Assembly: GCA_905221605.1 (NCBI GenBank)
Contig: CAJNDS010000135.1
Coordinates: 90,001 to 154,000 of the forward strand
Direction of reading: 5' to 3'
Source: Symbiodinium natans
Lineage: Eukaryota > Sar > Dinophyceae > Suessiales > Symbiodiniaceae
DNA: 64,000 nucleotides
Positions within the stretch are counted from its first letter, which is position 1. Each line of letters begins with the position of its first letter. A program made the position numbers and the translations under genes. The notes below the pieces were generated by a model. The model was not told the origin of the DNA and did no database searches. It was given only the letters and a program-made list of their open reading frames with translations. This document shows, in pieces, positions 29,009-39,260 of this stretch.

Positions 29009-29090
29009 AGCCCGACAAGTCGCAGCCCAGGGCGAACTCCATCTTATCCTCCGGCGATGCCAAGAAGTCGGAGGCGACTTTGGGAATGGG
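29009..29090 (+). CDS. Exon-like island
   Basis: Acceptor CCGTTTCAG. PDKSQPRANSILSSG then DAKKSEATLGMG, ending GGG|GTTTGGGG. CCCTAAA left, G-rich array right. Confidence 0.55.
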
Positions 29091-29784
29091 GTTTGGGGTT
29101 TGGGGTTTGGGGTTTGGGGTTTGGGGTTTTAGGTTTTTAGGGTTTAGGGACGCACTAAGACCCTTGCTAGCACTCTAAAACCGCAAGCCCCGAAGCCCAA
29201 ACGACCGGGACGTTTCAAGACTCAAGACTCAAGACTGCATTCCGAAAGACCCTTTATCCTAAATCCTACCACCCTCAATCCGAAAGAGCCTACAGTCCCT
29301 TCAGGTCCTAGGAGCCAAACAAAAATCCAAAAGCCCTGAAGCCCTAGCGCTCCAAAATCCAGAAGAGCCTTCAACCTCAAGCCCAACAAACCAAAAGGCC
29401 CCAGCCCTGAATCCCTGATGCCTGACACCCCAAACCTCGTGGGTTTAGGGTTTGGGGGTGACTTGGGGTTTTGGGTTTAGGGCTTAGGGTTTTGGTTTTT
29501 GGGTTTATCGGGCTTCTGTTAAAACACAAAAGCTAAAAAGCCTTGAACCCAAAGGCCCTGACATCCTAAAGCAGAGGGGCACAATCCGCATACAGGTTGA
29601 GGTCATGCTGCCTTAGTAGCCCCAAACCCGAGACCCGAAGCCCAATGAACCTTAAGACCCTCAGCCTCAACCGCCCCACAGTTCGTTTAGGGTTTAGAGT
29701 TTGGGGTTTAGGGCTAGGGTTTAGGCTTCGGCTCGTTTAGGGTTTAGGGTCTAGGGCTAGGGTTTAGGGTTTAGTCGCCCCTAG

Positions 29785-29878
29785 ACCCCCGGTGCACGCG
29801 CTTTGAGCAGGCAGAGGCGGCGGAGAGGGAGTCGCCACCGGGGCAAGCCAGTCTGAGGGCCCAGGTGGCGGCTTCGGA
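29785..29878 (+). CDS. Acidic/alanine-rich exon
   Basis: PRCTRFEQAEAAERE then PPGQASLRAQVAASE, ending GGA|GTTGTTTTTAG. AGGTGGCGGC recurs at 29964 at another TTTAG edge. Confidence 0.55.
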
Positions 29879-30059
29879 GTTGTTTTTAGGGGTTTAGGGG
29901 TTTAAGGCTGAGGGTTTTAGGGTTTATGGTTTAGGGTTTAGGGCTTAGGGTTTAGGGTTTAGGTGGCGGCTGCAGAGCGCAGGAGTTTGTTTGGGGGTTT
30001 AGGGGTTTCGGGTTTAGGGGGTGTAGGGATTTTGGGGTTTAAGGTTTTGGGGTTATAGG

Positions 30060-30210
30060 GTGAGGGGTTTTGGGGTTTAGGGTTTAGGGGTTTAGGGGTT
30101 TAGGTAGGGGTTTAGGGGCTTAGGGGTTTAGGGGTTTAGGGGTTTAGGGTTTTAGGGGTTTAGGGGTTTAGGGGCTTAGGGGTTTAGGGGTTAGGGGGTT
30201 AGGGGGTTAT
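30060..30210 (+). repeat. Octamer variant array TTTAGGGG
   Basis: Mostly 8-bp TTTAGGGG units with a few GCTTAGGG. Confidence 0.9.
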
Positions 30211-30599
30211 GGGGTTCTGGTTTTTTCTGGGTTTATGACATCGGTTTTAGAGTTTAGGGGGTTAGGGTTTTGGAGTTTCGGGTTTAGAGTTTACGTTGTA
30301 GGGTGTAGGGTTTAGGGATCAGGGTTTGTAGGACTAGGGCCTACGGCTTCTGAGCTGCTGAGTAGAGAGCCTTTCACCCTTTGATGGGACGAAAGGTACA
30401 ATAGAGCCCTGCTTAAAATCCAAAAGTTCAGGAGATGCAGATAGTTCGAGTCGTGATTTCAGGCCCCCTGAAACCTTCAGCCGCCAAACCCAACCCCCAA
30501 AAACCAAACACATCACTCCTCATGACACAACCTCCAAACGTCTACAAGCTTAGAATACTCCTACACAAGAACTCAAACACAAGCAAAGCCCCAACACAG

Positions 30600-30677
30600 A
30601 CCCCCTACTGGTACCCGGTTGCATGCCAGCCTGAGAACAGAAGGGTGCCCTTGGTCCATGTCAAAAAGGGCCTTAGG
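30600..30677 (+). CDS. Exon-like island
   Basis: Acceptor CAACACAG, phase 0, TPYWYPVACQPENRR then VPLVHVKKGLR, donor GTTCAGGG. The frame is open further upstream (from 30435), where composition is poor in G. Confidence 0.5.
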
Positions 30678-30714
30678 GTTCAGGGTTTAGGGTCTACGCA
30701 GGGTTCGGTCTAAG

Positions 30715-30850
30715 CTGAACCTCCCCTTCAAGCCCTGGACCAAGGCTACTCGCTGAAGTCCTACGAGGATCTTTTCCCTGGCTTCCCCCCGCCGCTGCCC
30801 AAGAACAGAGTCCTGCCTGTGAGACAGCGAAACCTTGGGGAGCAAATGAA
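30715..30850 (+). CDS. Exon-like island
   Basis: EPPLQALDQGYSLKS, YEDLFPGFPPPLPKN, RVLPVRQRNLGEQM in one frame after TCTAAG. Right end not fixed. 30890-31300 has no supported gene (AT-richer, one decayed hairpin). Confidence 0.55.
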
Positions 30851-31501
30851 CCCTAAAATTGGATCATATGCCCTATGCAATGTTTCATCCCCATTAGGGT
30901 ACATGAACCCTTTGATCTGCTGTACCCTGTTCTACTATCATGCCCATTAGGTACCCACCAACCCTTTTAGGCTTCATTCGGTTTGGTCCTTAGTAAGAGG
31001 TCCTGATGAAAAATGGCGATAAAAAGACCCCTAAGAGTACGCAGCACTCCATTAAATGCGGAATAAATGTCGGGTCCCCCAAAAAAGTATGCTAATTATA
31101 AGGAGCCCGCAAACAAATTTCAATCATGTGTTCTCTCCTCAGCTCCAAGTGATGAAGTAATCATAAGAATGTGAATGAACAGAGTGAATTTGCAAAAGGA
31201 CGCAAGGACAAGTAGATTAAAGAGCGTCCTAAACGCCAATTGTGAAGATACATATTCTCCAGTCCCCACAACCTTTGTTTAACAATGCAAAAACTCTAGC
31301 CGGAAACCCTAAAGCAACCCTAAACCCTAAACCTAACCCTAAGCACTAAGCCAAGCCCCAAGGCCCTAAGGCCTAAGCCCTCCGCCCTCAGCCCTGAACC
31401 CAATTCAACCCTAAACCCCAAACCCCAAACCCTAAACCCCAAACCCTAAACCCTAAACCCTAAACCCTAAACCCCAAGCCCTACGTAGCCTGAAGCCCCA
31501 G

Positions 31502-31548
31502 GCCGGCCCCAGATCCTGGCAAAGCCGGCTTCTTCGAGGATCTTGGGG
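31502..31548 (+). CDS. Small exon-like island
   Basis: Acceptor AAGCCCCAG. PAPDPGKAGFFEDLG, donor GTCTTAGGG. Confidence 0.5.
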
Positions 31549-31966
31549 GTCTTAGGGTTTAGGGTGTAGGGCTTAGGGCTTAGGGTTTGGGGTTGAGAGT
31601 TTAGGAAAGACATGTTCTTCCTAATGGAGCATCTATGCTTCTGTCTATATATATATATACATATATCCCTAGATTATGCCAAGTTTCCCTGTGCCACTAT
31701 GACATACTACCCTAGGTGGCGGAACCTCGAACTTCGATCTCCACCTTACGAAGCACCAGACGGGCTCGTCTAGGGGTTAGGAAAGGGGAAACCCTGAATA
31801 CCAGAAGCCCTGAACTCCCTAAGCCCTAGTATCTCAACCCTCTAAGCCTTAAACACCTGAACACGAAACCCCAGCCCTAAACTCTGAACAGCTGCAAAGA
31901 CCGCATGCATACATCCCAAACCCTAAAGGCGTATCACAAAGCAGGCGAACCTTGATTTTTGTTCAG

Positions 31967-32009
31967 GACGCCCCGCCCGAGCTTCTGAGGGCCATGGCCT
32001 CGGCAGAGG
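31967..32009 (+). CDS. Small exon, strong acceptor
   Basis: Acceptor GATTTTTGTTCAG. DAPPELLRAMASAE, ending GAGG|GTTTGGGG. Confidence 0.55.
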
Positions 32010-32135
32010 GTTTGGGGTTTGGGGTTTGGGGGTCTTGGGGTTTTGGGGGTTTAGGGTTTGGGGGTTTTGGGTTCAGGGTTTGGGGTTTAGGGGTTTTGGG
32101 GGTGTTGGGTTTGGAGTTTCAGTTTGGAAATTTAG

Positions 32136-32178
32136 GTCTATTTTCGTGTGCCGATTGTGGGTCAATGGGTGTGGAGCT
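32136..32178 (+). CDS. Small exon with GTAAGT donor
   Basis: 43 nt between AAATTTAG and consensus GTAAGT (32179). LFSCADCGSMGVE or, in another frame, VYFRVPIVGQWVWS. Confidence 0.45.
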
Positions 32179-32242
32179 GTAAGTACAATGTCCTGACCAT
32201 GTCATAGTGCCGCGGACAAGGGTTTTAGGGTTTAGGGTTTAG

Positions 32243-32297
32243 GGCTACTCGAAGACCATCGAGGTGCACTCTTCAATGGTGCTAGGGCTCACATGCA
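32243..32297 (+). CDS. Exon with telomere-repeat acceptor
   Basis: The acceptor is TTTAG|GG of the array itself. GYSKTIEVHSSMVLG in phase 0, donor GTGGGTTTAG. Confidence 0.5.
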
Positions 32298-32774
32298 GTG
32301 GGTTTAGCTGGGGTTTCAGCAGAGGTTGGTTCCCGTAGGTTTCTTCATTCATCTCGGACATCGGAAACCTAAACCCTAAACCCTAAACCCTAAACCCTAT
32401 ACCCTAAACCCTAAACCCTATAAACCCTAAACTAAACCGTATAAACCCCAAACCCTGAACCCTAAACCCTAAACCCTAAACCCTAAACCCCAAGGCTTCC
32501 GAGTGGTACCCTTTCTCCCTTTCTTAGGGATAGCTGCCTGGTATTCTAATGCCCGTTTACAGTAAGGGGTATGACTGTCACCCACCCACCTTTCAAAAGT
32601 CCCAGGTGACTGGGGCCTAGATCAGGATAAGAGTTGAGAAGCCGAACCCCGAGCCCCCCAAGTCCAAAACCCCAAGACCCGAACCCTAAACCCGAAACTC
32701 CTGAGCCCCCAGGCCACGCAAACATACGACGGCGAAACCAGCGTTCTTTGCCACTCGCTCGGCTTGACTGGGTT

Positions 32775-32906
32775 TACTTGGAGGTTCATGCTACTTATTT
32801 ACCACTTATAACTGTACGTAGAACCAAATTAGGGCACTTAAGGGGCTTATGAGTGGGTTATAAGTACAGTTAGAATTGGTTCATAAGTACCATGAACCTC
32901 CAAGTA
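32775..32906. mobile_element. Family A hairpin, best copy
   Basis: CTACTTGGAGGTTCATGCTA to TAGTACCATGAACCTCCAAGTAG type arms, near-perfect. Central TTAGGGCACTTAAGGGG. Confidence 0.8.
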
Positions 32907-32958
32907 GGGCTTGGGGTCAGGAAAGTGCTATAAACTTTTCTACTTCCGCACCGTCCAG

Positions 32959-33051
32959 ATGGACAGAGCTACCCAACAGCTTGAGGCCTTCGAGACGGTA
33001 GTGCTCAGCCGCAGGGATATCATTGCTCGAGTTCGCTGTGAGACTGTGCGA
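32959..33051 (+). CDS. Exon-like island
   Basis: Pyrimidine-rich TTTTCTACTTCC then GTCCAG; MDRATQQLEAFETVV and SRRDIIARVRCETVR in phase 0, running into CCCTAAA units. Confidence 0.6.
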
Positions 33052-33119
33052 CCCTAAACCCTACAGCCTAAACCCCATCTTGGCACGGAAGGAGGGCGCT
33101 GAAGTTCAGTGAAGTTCAG

Positions 33120-33164
33120 CAAAGTGGCAGTGATGGCGGTCTTCGGGACGATGGGAGCCTTGGG
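33120..33164 (+). CDS. Small exon-like island
   Basis: KVAVMAVFGTMGALG between GTTCAG and GG|GTTTAGGG. Confidence 0.5.
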
Positions 33165-33400
33165 GTTTAGGGTTGGGGCTCTGGATTTAGGGTTTAGGGT
33201 TTAGGACGTAGGGCGTAGGGCTTTGGGTTTAGGAAAGGGCAGTACCGCGTGATCGGTGGTTGGGCAATGGGATGGTGCTGCAAGTCTTTCAAAGTGTCGG
33301 CATTTCTGGATGACACCTGCGTTGCGGAAGGTACCCTTTCTTACGCCGAGCAGTCAGGTGGCGCGAACGATGCTCCTGCCTCCATCTTGAGCTGAGGCTA

Positions 33401-33650
33401 AGGTGCCACGTGATGCAAGACGTTTGTTGAAAGTCTTCCATGCTGCTGCGGGCGGTGCAACCACAGCTTACGGAGCACCAGATGCTTGTAAGATACGTGA
33501 ACAGAAGCATATCAGCGTATTCATTCACCTTGAGAAGCTGCGGTGCCGCACGTGCTGTTGCAGCAGCAGACCCCGTTGCGGGGCAGCAGGCTGCGTCCGC
33601 GCGAACCACAGCAGCTTCGAAGCTGTCTGCCCAAGTTGGTGATATACCTC
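33401..33650 (+). CDS. Long open island, frame ambiguous
   Basis: MLLRAVQPQLTEHQM and ADPVAGQQAASARTT in one frame; a Cys-rich frame (EKLRCRTCCCSSRPR) also open. GTAAGA at about 33490 is a possible internal donor. Confidence 0.45.
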
Positions 33651-33740
33651 AACCCTCAACCCTGAATCCTAAACCCTATCGCTTTAGAGTTTCGGGGGGG
33701 CCGCTGGCTTCGGTTGGGCCGCTGTCGGCATGACTGCCAG

Positions 33741-33887
33741 CTCAACATGTGCTGGAGAGAATGCGAACAGGCGTTTAACTTGGGTCATCAACATCACAGA
33801 ACGAATCTTCAGGAAGTTTCGTGCGGGTGGCCATTGCTTTGTGCAGTAGCAGAACGCGTCCTCAAGCCCCCTGAGCTCGAAATCTAA
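33741..33887 (+). CDS. Exon-like island, 48 codons
   Basis: Acceptor GACTGCCAG. LNMCWRECEQAFNLG, then CGWPLLCAVAERVLK to TAA 33885, phase 0. Confidence 0.55.
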   Translation, partial: LNMCWRECEQAFNLGHQHHRTNLQEVSCGWPLLCAVAERVLKPPELEI

Positions 33888-34118
33888 AGCGTGCTTTTTC
33901 TCTGCATGAGGGGTCTTGTTGGGGGTGCATACGGGTGCCGTTATAGGGGAATTGCAAAGGGACCGTAACTTATGAAGCTAAACCCGAAACCCTAAAAAAT
34001 GACCCCTAGTTAAGCCAACCTTTGTGTGGCATGTCTTAAATTCATTTATTCATGACTGCAAGATGCATACTTGACTGTATACATTCAGGGCCTGAAGCCT
34101 TTGGATTTTTCAATGTAG

Positions 34119-34396
34119 CTTGCGCGTTGCCATTGAAGCTTGAAGCCCGAGAAAGCAGATCTGGGCCAAAGCCCAACAGATCACTGGGATCCTCAGTAAC
34201 CCTAACCCCAACACCTAGACCCTAAACCCCAATCTTTCCTCTGTTAAGGGTTACAGTGCACTCCAGAAAGTTGGAACATGGTTTAAGGATGCTTGAAGCT
34301 TACCTTTTGGGGTATGGGGATAAGGATGTTCCAACTTTTTGGAGTTTACTGTAGGGCTCCCTATCACCCTTAAAACCAAAGCAGCAGTGGTCCTTG
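34119..34396 (+). CDS. Two exons, hairpin at the intron 3' end
   Basis: Exon 34119-34195 (acceptor TTTTTCAATGTAG, donor GTAACC) reads CALPLKLEARESRSG. Exon 34355-34396 reads GSLSPLKPKQQWSL in phase 0. The hairpin 34250-34354 ends ACTGTAG, supplying the acceptor. Confidence 0.55.
34250..34354 (+). mobile_element. Hairpin element, family M
   Basis: GTTACAGTGCACTCCAGAAA against TTTTTGGAGTTTACTGTAG: long arms, GT at the left end and AG at the right end. Confidence 0.7.
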
Positions 34397-34439
34397 GTTT
34401 CGTGTTTTTGGTCCTAAATTAACCACTCAAGCTCTTGGT

Positions 34440-34631
34440 AGCCCAGTGGTAGCCTTTTCCCTTCTGTGGGTTCAAGGTCCCCTTATAAAATAGCCAACCC
34501 AAAAAAGGGGTGCTTATGACAGGCCCCCTTATAAAGTAACCAACCCAAAAAAGGGTGCTTATGACAGGTCCCTTGTAAAGTAACCAACCCAAAAAAGGGT
34601 GCTTATGACAATATGGTTACTGGGCTACCAA
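34440..34631. mobile_element. Family C hairpin with internal triplication
   Basis: GGTAGCCCAGTGGTAGCC to TACTGGGCTACCAAG; the inner CTTATAAAGTAACCAACCC unit (about 56 bp) is present three times. Confidence 0.7.
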
Positions 34632-35059
34632 GAGCTGCAGTAGTGTAAAGCACGTACAGAGCCAGGCGGCGGTTCGGTGAACGACAGCCGCATCACCTGC
34701 GGGGCACCACTCCCGGGGGGGGGGGGGGAGAGAGAGAGAATAGGGTTTCAGATCTGCGGCAAGGTTTAGGTGCTTAGAGGGTTTTTGGTTGGGTTTGTGG
34801 TTCATAAATTTTGGGGTCTAGGGGCAATGGTTCATAAATTCTAGGGTTTAGGGGTTGTGGTTCATAAGTTATAGGGCTTCAGGCCCAGGGATTGTTCAGG
34901 GGGGTACCGAGTTCAGTGCCTGTGTCTTGGGCTTAGGGTTCAGAATGTGGTGTTCAGGGCGTAAGGTTCAGGGTTTGGCGTTCAGTGCGTGGGGTCTTGG
35001 GTTTAGGGTTCTGAGTTCAGGGTTTGGGGGTTCAGGGTTTAGGCACGTGGCATCCTGTA

Positions 35060-35480
35060 AATAGTGCTCCCTCTCTCTATGTATATATATATAGATATGA
35101 GACCGTCACCTTTAGGGTCTATGTTGCTTAGTGTTCATATTCACAATGAAAAAACTAAGTAAAAACAATTCTGTTCATATTCCTTCTTGACAACAATTCC
35201 ACGCTGCAAGTTTCAGAGCTTGTCTTGATTGACTTAGTTTTTTTATACTTAGGGTTTATTTAGAAGCTGGCATTCGTTTTTTCCATACACGTTCTCACGA
35301 TGGCATGCTGTTGTCGCGTCGGTCGTGTTTGGACAAATTCCTACAAGAAAAAGAAAGAGAAACAAAGCGATACAGAAACATGCAGCTTGTGTGAGATGTG
35401 GAACATATCATACCTCGAGGTTGAGAGGCGTTCGCATGAAGGGAAACAAGAGGAGCTGAGACAGTGAGACCGCGACAGAC
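35060..35480. other. Stretch without a supported gene
   Basis: AT-richer DNA with one short inverted repeat (AAAAAACTAAGT / ACTTAGTTTTTT, 35147 and 35231). Nothing else recognised. Confidence 0.5.
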
Positions 35481-35489
35481 ACACACATG

Positions 35490-35810
35490 AGGGGAGAAAA
35501 AGGGGGACTAGGGAGCCAGCTACCCGGCATTGGCAACCCGCATGATGGGAGGCACAGGAAGTGGAACAAGGAGCGAACACGGCAACGGCTACCTACATCA
35601 AGGAAGACAAGCCGGCCATGGCCCCACACACATGAAGGGAGACCACGGGGAGCCCAGGAAACCTGGCATTGGCCACCCACATGATGGGAGACAAATGGAA
35701 ACAAAGGAATACAAAAGGGAAACCAAAGGGAGACAAAAGGAACCCGGCAATGGCCACCCACATGAAGGAGACAAAGGAAGACTAAGGGAGCCAGGAAATT
35801 TTGACCGGCA
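35490..35810. repeat. Imperfect long tandem repeat
   Basis: Repeated GGCATTGGCCACCCACATGA with GGGAGACAAAGG motifs at variable spacing. ORFs on both strands are by-products. Confidence 0.7.
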
Positions 35811-35824
35811 AAGTTGTTCCTACC

Positions 35825-36420
35825 CTCCTTCCGTTTGGCGTTCAAGTTTTCCTCCAATGAGTCAAATCGCAAGCCCTGCTCCCGAAGATTTTGGCGTTCA
35901 ATTTTTCCTTCAAAGAGTCAAATCGCAAGCCCTGCTCCCGAAGATTTTGGCGTTCAATTTCCCCTTCAGAGAGTCAAATCGCAAGCCCTGCTCCCGAACA
36001 TTTTGGCGTTCAATTTTTCCTTCAAAGAGTCAAATCGCAAGCCCTGGTCCTTAAGATTTCGGGTTCAACGTTTCCTCCAATGAGTCAAATCGCAGGCCCT
36101 GGTCCTTAAGATTCCTCCAAAGAGTCAAGTCGCAAGCCCTGGTCCTCAAGATTTGGGGTTCAATTTTTGCACCTAAGGGTCCAAATCGCAAGCCCTGCTC
36201 CCTAAAGATTTAGGGATCAATATTTCCTCCAAAGAGTCGCATCGCAAGCCCTATTCCCTAAGATTTGGGGTTCAAATTTTGCCACAAAGCGTTAAATCGC
36301 AAGCCCTGCTCCCCAAGACTTCGGACTCATTTTTTTTCATTCCAAACGGTCAAATCGCAAGCCCTGGTCCCCAAGATTTTGGGGTCAATTGTTGCTCCCA
36401 AAAAATCAAATCACAAGCCG
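35825..36420. repeat. 56-bp minisatellite, about 11 copies
   Basis: CAAATCGCAAGCCCTG recurs at 35863, 35919 and then every 55-57 bp (one 41-bp copy) to about 36410. Early copies are near-identical, later ones diverge. The ORFs here simply read the repeat. Confidence 0.9.
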
Positions 36421-36429
36421 TTTTAGGTC

Positions 36430-37230
36430 CTGACATTCCTTAAAAAGGACACACAGACACTAAGGCGATAAAAAGATTATAAAGATGATAACAAAAGATG
36501 ACAAAAGACGAGTAAACATGATGGCAAAAGATGACGCATATGTAAAAGATGATAGCACAAGATGATAAAGATGATATACATGATGGCGACTAGGAATAGG
36601 GGCCCAAAATAAGAAACAAGGATCAAAAACAGAATAAAAGGGATCAATAAAGACCCTAAATGCTAAACCCTAAACCCTAAAGCTTAAATTCTAAACCCTT
36701 GAACCCCCCCTAAACCCTAAATCCTAAACCCTAACCTTGAACCCTAAACCCTAAACTCTAAACCCTTCACCCTAAACCCTCGGGTGTGTATTCTTTTGAT
36801 CTTTTTCATATTTTTTTGATCCGGCAGCCAATGGTGAAACAGGGTGATGGAAATGGTAAGACTGAAACGCCATGATGAAGATGACAATGCGATAAAAAAA
36901 TCGAAAAGAGGATCATTGATGATAAACTATGATAATGAAGGATGGTAAAGATGATAAACGATGGCAATAAAATGTGATAAAGATGATAAAATATGATGGT
37001 GAAAGAACGGAGATTATAGAGCTAAAAAGCCATGGTGAAGATGATAACGTGAAAAAAAGATGCAAAGAAATCGAGATGCGCGATTTATTTAATTTGATTC
37101 ACCTGGTGATGAAGGTGATGAAGGTGATGAAGGTGAGGGAAGGCGAGAGGAGAGCGAGGGAGGGGAGAAGGGGGGGAGAGGGGCGGGGTGCGGGGGGGGG
37201 GGGGGGGGGGGGGTTTAGGGTGTTTAAGTA
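36430..37230. other. GATGATAAA low-complexity block and G run
   Basis: Purine-rich GATGATAAA/GATGGCAAAA repeats, a short CCCTAAA tract (36655-36780), GGTGATGAA repeats (37104-37135) and a G tract of more than 20 (37190-37213). No gene seen. Confidence 0.7.
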
Positions 37231-37261
37231 ATTAAAATAAGTTAGATACTCTCTATTTTAG

Positions 37262-37441
37262 GCCAAGGCGAAAGTATCAAGGCCATCTCGATCCCGAGAC
37301 TTTGATGTGGTATTGCGAGGGGGTGGAGGGAGATGCGTCGAATTACGCAGGCAGTTGAACGATGCCGTCCCGTCAGCCTTGCGGGTCCGAGTTGCGGCGG
37401 CAAAAGAGGTGTTTCAGGATGGCAAGCCCTCATCATCATGA
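37262..37441 (+). CDS. Long exon-like island
   Basis: Acceptor CTCTATTTTAG (37261). AKAKVSRPSRSRDFD, VELRRQLNDAVPSAL, RVRVAAAKEVFQDGK: 59 codons to TGA 37439. Preferred to the longer minus-strand ORF because of acceptor and codon endings. Confidence 0.6.
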   Translation, partial: AKAKVSRPSRSRDFDVVLRGGGGRCVELRRQLNDAVPSALRVRVAAAKEVFQDGKPSSS

Positions 37442-37704
37442 AATTGCTCTCGCAAACGGATTCCGCGCCTGCGTAAGCAGTCCAAGTGGGGATGGACTTG
37501 CGTGCTAAAATCCTAAACTTGAAGAGGAGTGCTGGATGCACTTCTCCGGCCGCTGGCGTCCCTGCTTCCTTTGCCGACAGTTCCGGGCCCAACGTTCATG
37601 GTGCGCTGTGTGTGATTTACATAAACAAACATGCGTGCGTGCATGCATAGCCAAAGACCTTTAGCCACCCCCCCCTCCCAAACCTAAACCCGAAACCTTG
37701 GCAG

Positions 37705-37761
37705 GCTGGGCTCACGGTGAAGACCTTCAACGCCGAGCACATGAAACCCCAGCACTATTTA
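37705..37761 (+). CDS. Exon with possible GC donor
   Basis: Acceptor CCTTGGCAG. AGLTVKTFNAEHMKP in phase 0; the boundary GCTAAG (37762) could be a GC donor before a 750-nt AT-rich stretch. Confidence 0.5.
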
Positions 37762-38460
37762 GCTAAGTTACATCATTTAAATACTCTCTATTTGACATAA
37801 ATCATGTGAATTATTTAAGATTAAAATAGAGAGTATTCAAATTGTTTCAATTATTCCTTTCCGAATACCAAATAAATACTAAACATTTTAAATGCTGGCC
37901 CTGTTCCCTTAGTAAAACCCTTTCCAGCAGTATTCATACGATGTAAATATTCTAAACACCTGAAATAATTTCAATAATTTACATACCCCCTGTGTAAATT
38001 AGTTAAATCAAATATTTTCCAAAGAATAAATTCATTAAATACTACTCTTTACTTAAATTATTTAAATTATGTTCTTCCCCGAATAATTTGCATACTTTAA
38101 ATGATTTACGTAGGGGGTATGTGCATTATTTAAGCTATTTAAAAATATTTCAATCATTGACATTGTCTAAAATACTTTTTACAAACTTAATCGACGCGGC
38201 AAAAAGACCCTAAAGGTCCCTCTCTCTCTCATACACACATATATATATATATACATATGTGTAAGTACGTGTGTGCATTTCATGGATGGGGGGTGCAGAG
38301 ACTTGCGCATCGGGAAGTACCCGTTCATCTTTTCTTTTTTTGGGGGGAGGGGTCGAGGGTTTAGGGTAGTATAAACCCTGCATACTACCGGCAGGTCAGC
38401 CTTTAGCAGTTGTCAGGACAAGTAGGTTGAACTTACGCCTGGTGAAAGCCCCAAATTCCT
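37762..38460. other. AT-rich intron-like stretch
   Basis: TTTAAAT-rich, with ATACTCTCTATTT and its complement forming an inverted repeat (37779 and 37825); the same motif precedes the acceptor at 37261. (TA)n at 38240. No exon seen. Confidence 0.6.
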
Positions 38461-38514
38461 CCACAGAAGCATATGGGTTCTTGGTTTAGGATATTGGTGT
38501 TCAGGGTTTTGTAG

Positions 38515-38611
38515 AGGCCTGTGTTCGCTTTTGGAGGTCCATCTCTTCGATGATCCCAAGAGCGGCGCGCCGTACGTGGTTCCTCTGCCGGACACCGGCG
38601 CCCAGGCTGAA
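38515..38611 (+). CDS. Exon-like island
   Basis: Acceptor GTTTTGTAG. GLCSLLEVHLFDDPK then SGAPYVVPLPDTGAQ, donor GTAGAA. A family B copy (38629-38710) follows in the intron. Confidence 0.6.
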
Positions 38612-38937
38612 GTAGAAGGGTTAGGACTGGGATGTTCCCCCTTAAACGAACAGTCCTGAATAGGGAATAAAGTACCCCCTGTCTTAACCCCTAGTAGGGT
38701 GAAGTGTTTACCCTTCAAGGTTTAGGTTTTATGGAGCTTATCTTCGTGCCCGGTGTTCCCAAACTAGACGGTGTAAAGTGTGTACGGGGGTTGCGCCATG
38801 CAGCTAAATTCCTCCCCCACTACAACCCCTAAACCCTCAACCCCCGAAACCCCCTAAGCCTTGAGCTCGAATCCCTCAACTCACTGAAGCCCCTAAAGCA
38901 CCTAGAATCAGGGCTTGGTGCTTGTGCCTTTTTCCAG

Positions 38938-38978
38938 CTGCTCGGACATCTCGCTAGAGGCTGGGCCATGCGAAGCAA
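38938..38978 (+). CDS. Small exon with GC-type donor
   Basis: Acceptor TGCCTTTTTCCAG. LLGHLARGWAMRSK in phase 0, ending AGCAA|GCCTAAACC. Confidence 0.55.
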
Positions 38979-39020
38979 GCCTAAACCTTAAGCCCTAAAG
39001 GGCAAACACTCAACCCTGAC

Positions 39021-39123
39021 CTCGGGATGTTTCCCGTTATACTAACAGTCCTTAATAGGGATTATAACATGGGGGGTACTATAGTCCCTACTAAGGACTG
39101 TTAGTATGAGGGGAACATCCCAA
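39021..39123. mobile_element. Family B hairpin
   Basis: CGGGATGTTTCCCGTTATAC to TATGAGGGGAACATCCCA, good arms. Confidence 0.75.
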
Positions 39124-39198
39124 TCCTCACCCCAAACCCGATGTCCCTAGAACTTTCATCGAGCAATGTCCCAGGATCCCAAGCCCCTTGGGGTTCAG

Positions 39199-39260
39199 GG
39201 CTTCCCCTCTGACTTCCCCAAAAGCCTTTCACGGCTACATTGTGGGCCTTTGTTGGGGGG
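39199..39260 (+). CDS. Exon-like island
   Basis: After GGGGTTCAG: GFPSDFPKSLSRLHC in phase 0 to donor GTAGAG; a second frame (ASPLTSPKAFHGYIV) is open. Confidence 0.45.

Noticed and set aside
35408-36054. Overlapping 154- and 174-codon ORFs on opposite strands.
   Set aside because: They follow the long tandem repeat and the 56-bp minisatellite; the peptide is periodic with the DNA repeat.
35863-36420. CRISPR array.
   Set aside because: The repeated part fills almost the whole 56-bp period with no unique spacers, and the context is eukaryotic.
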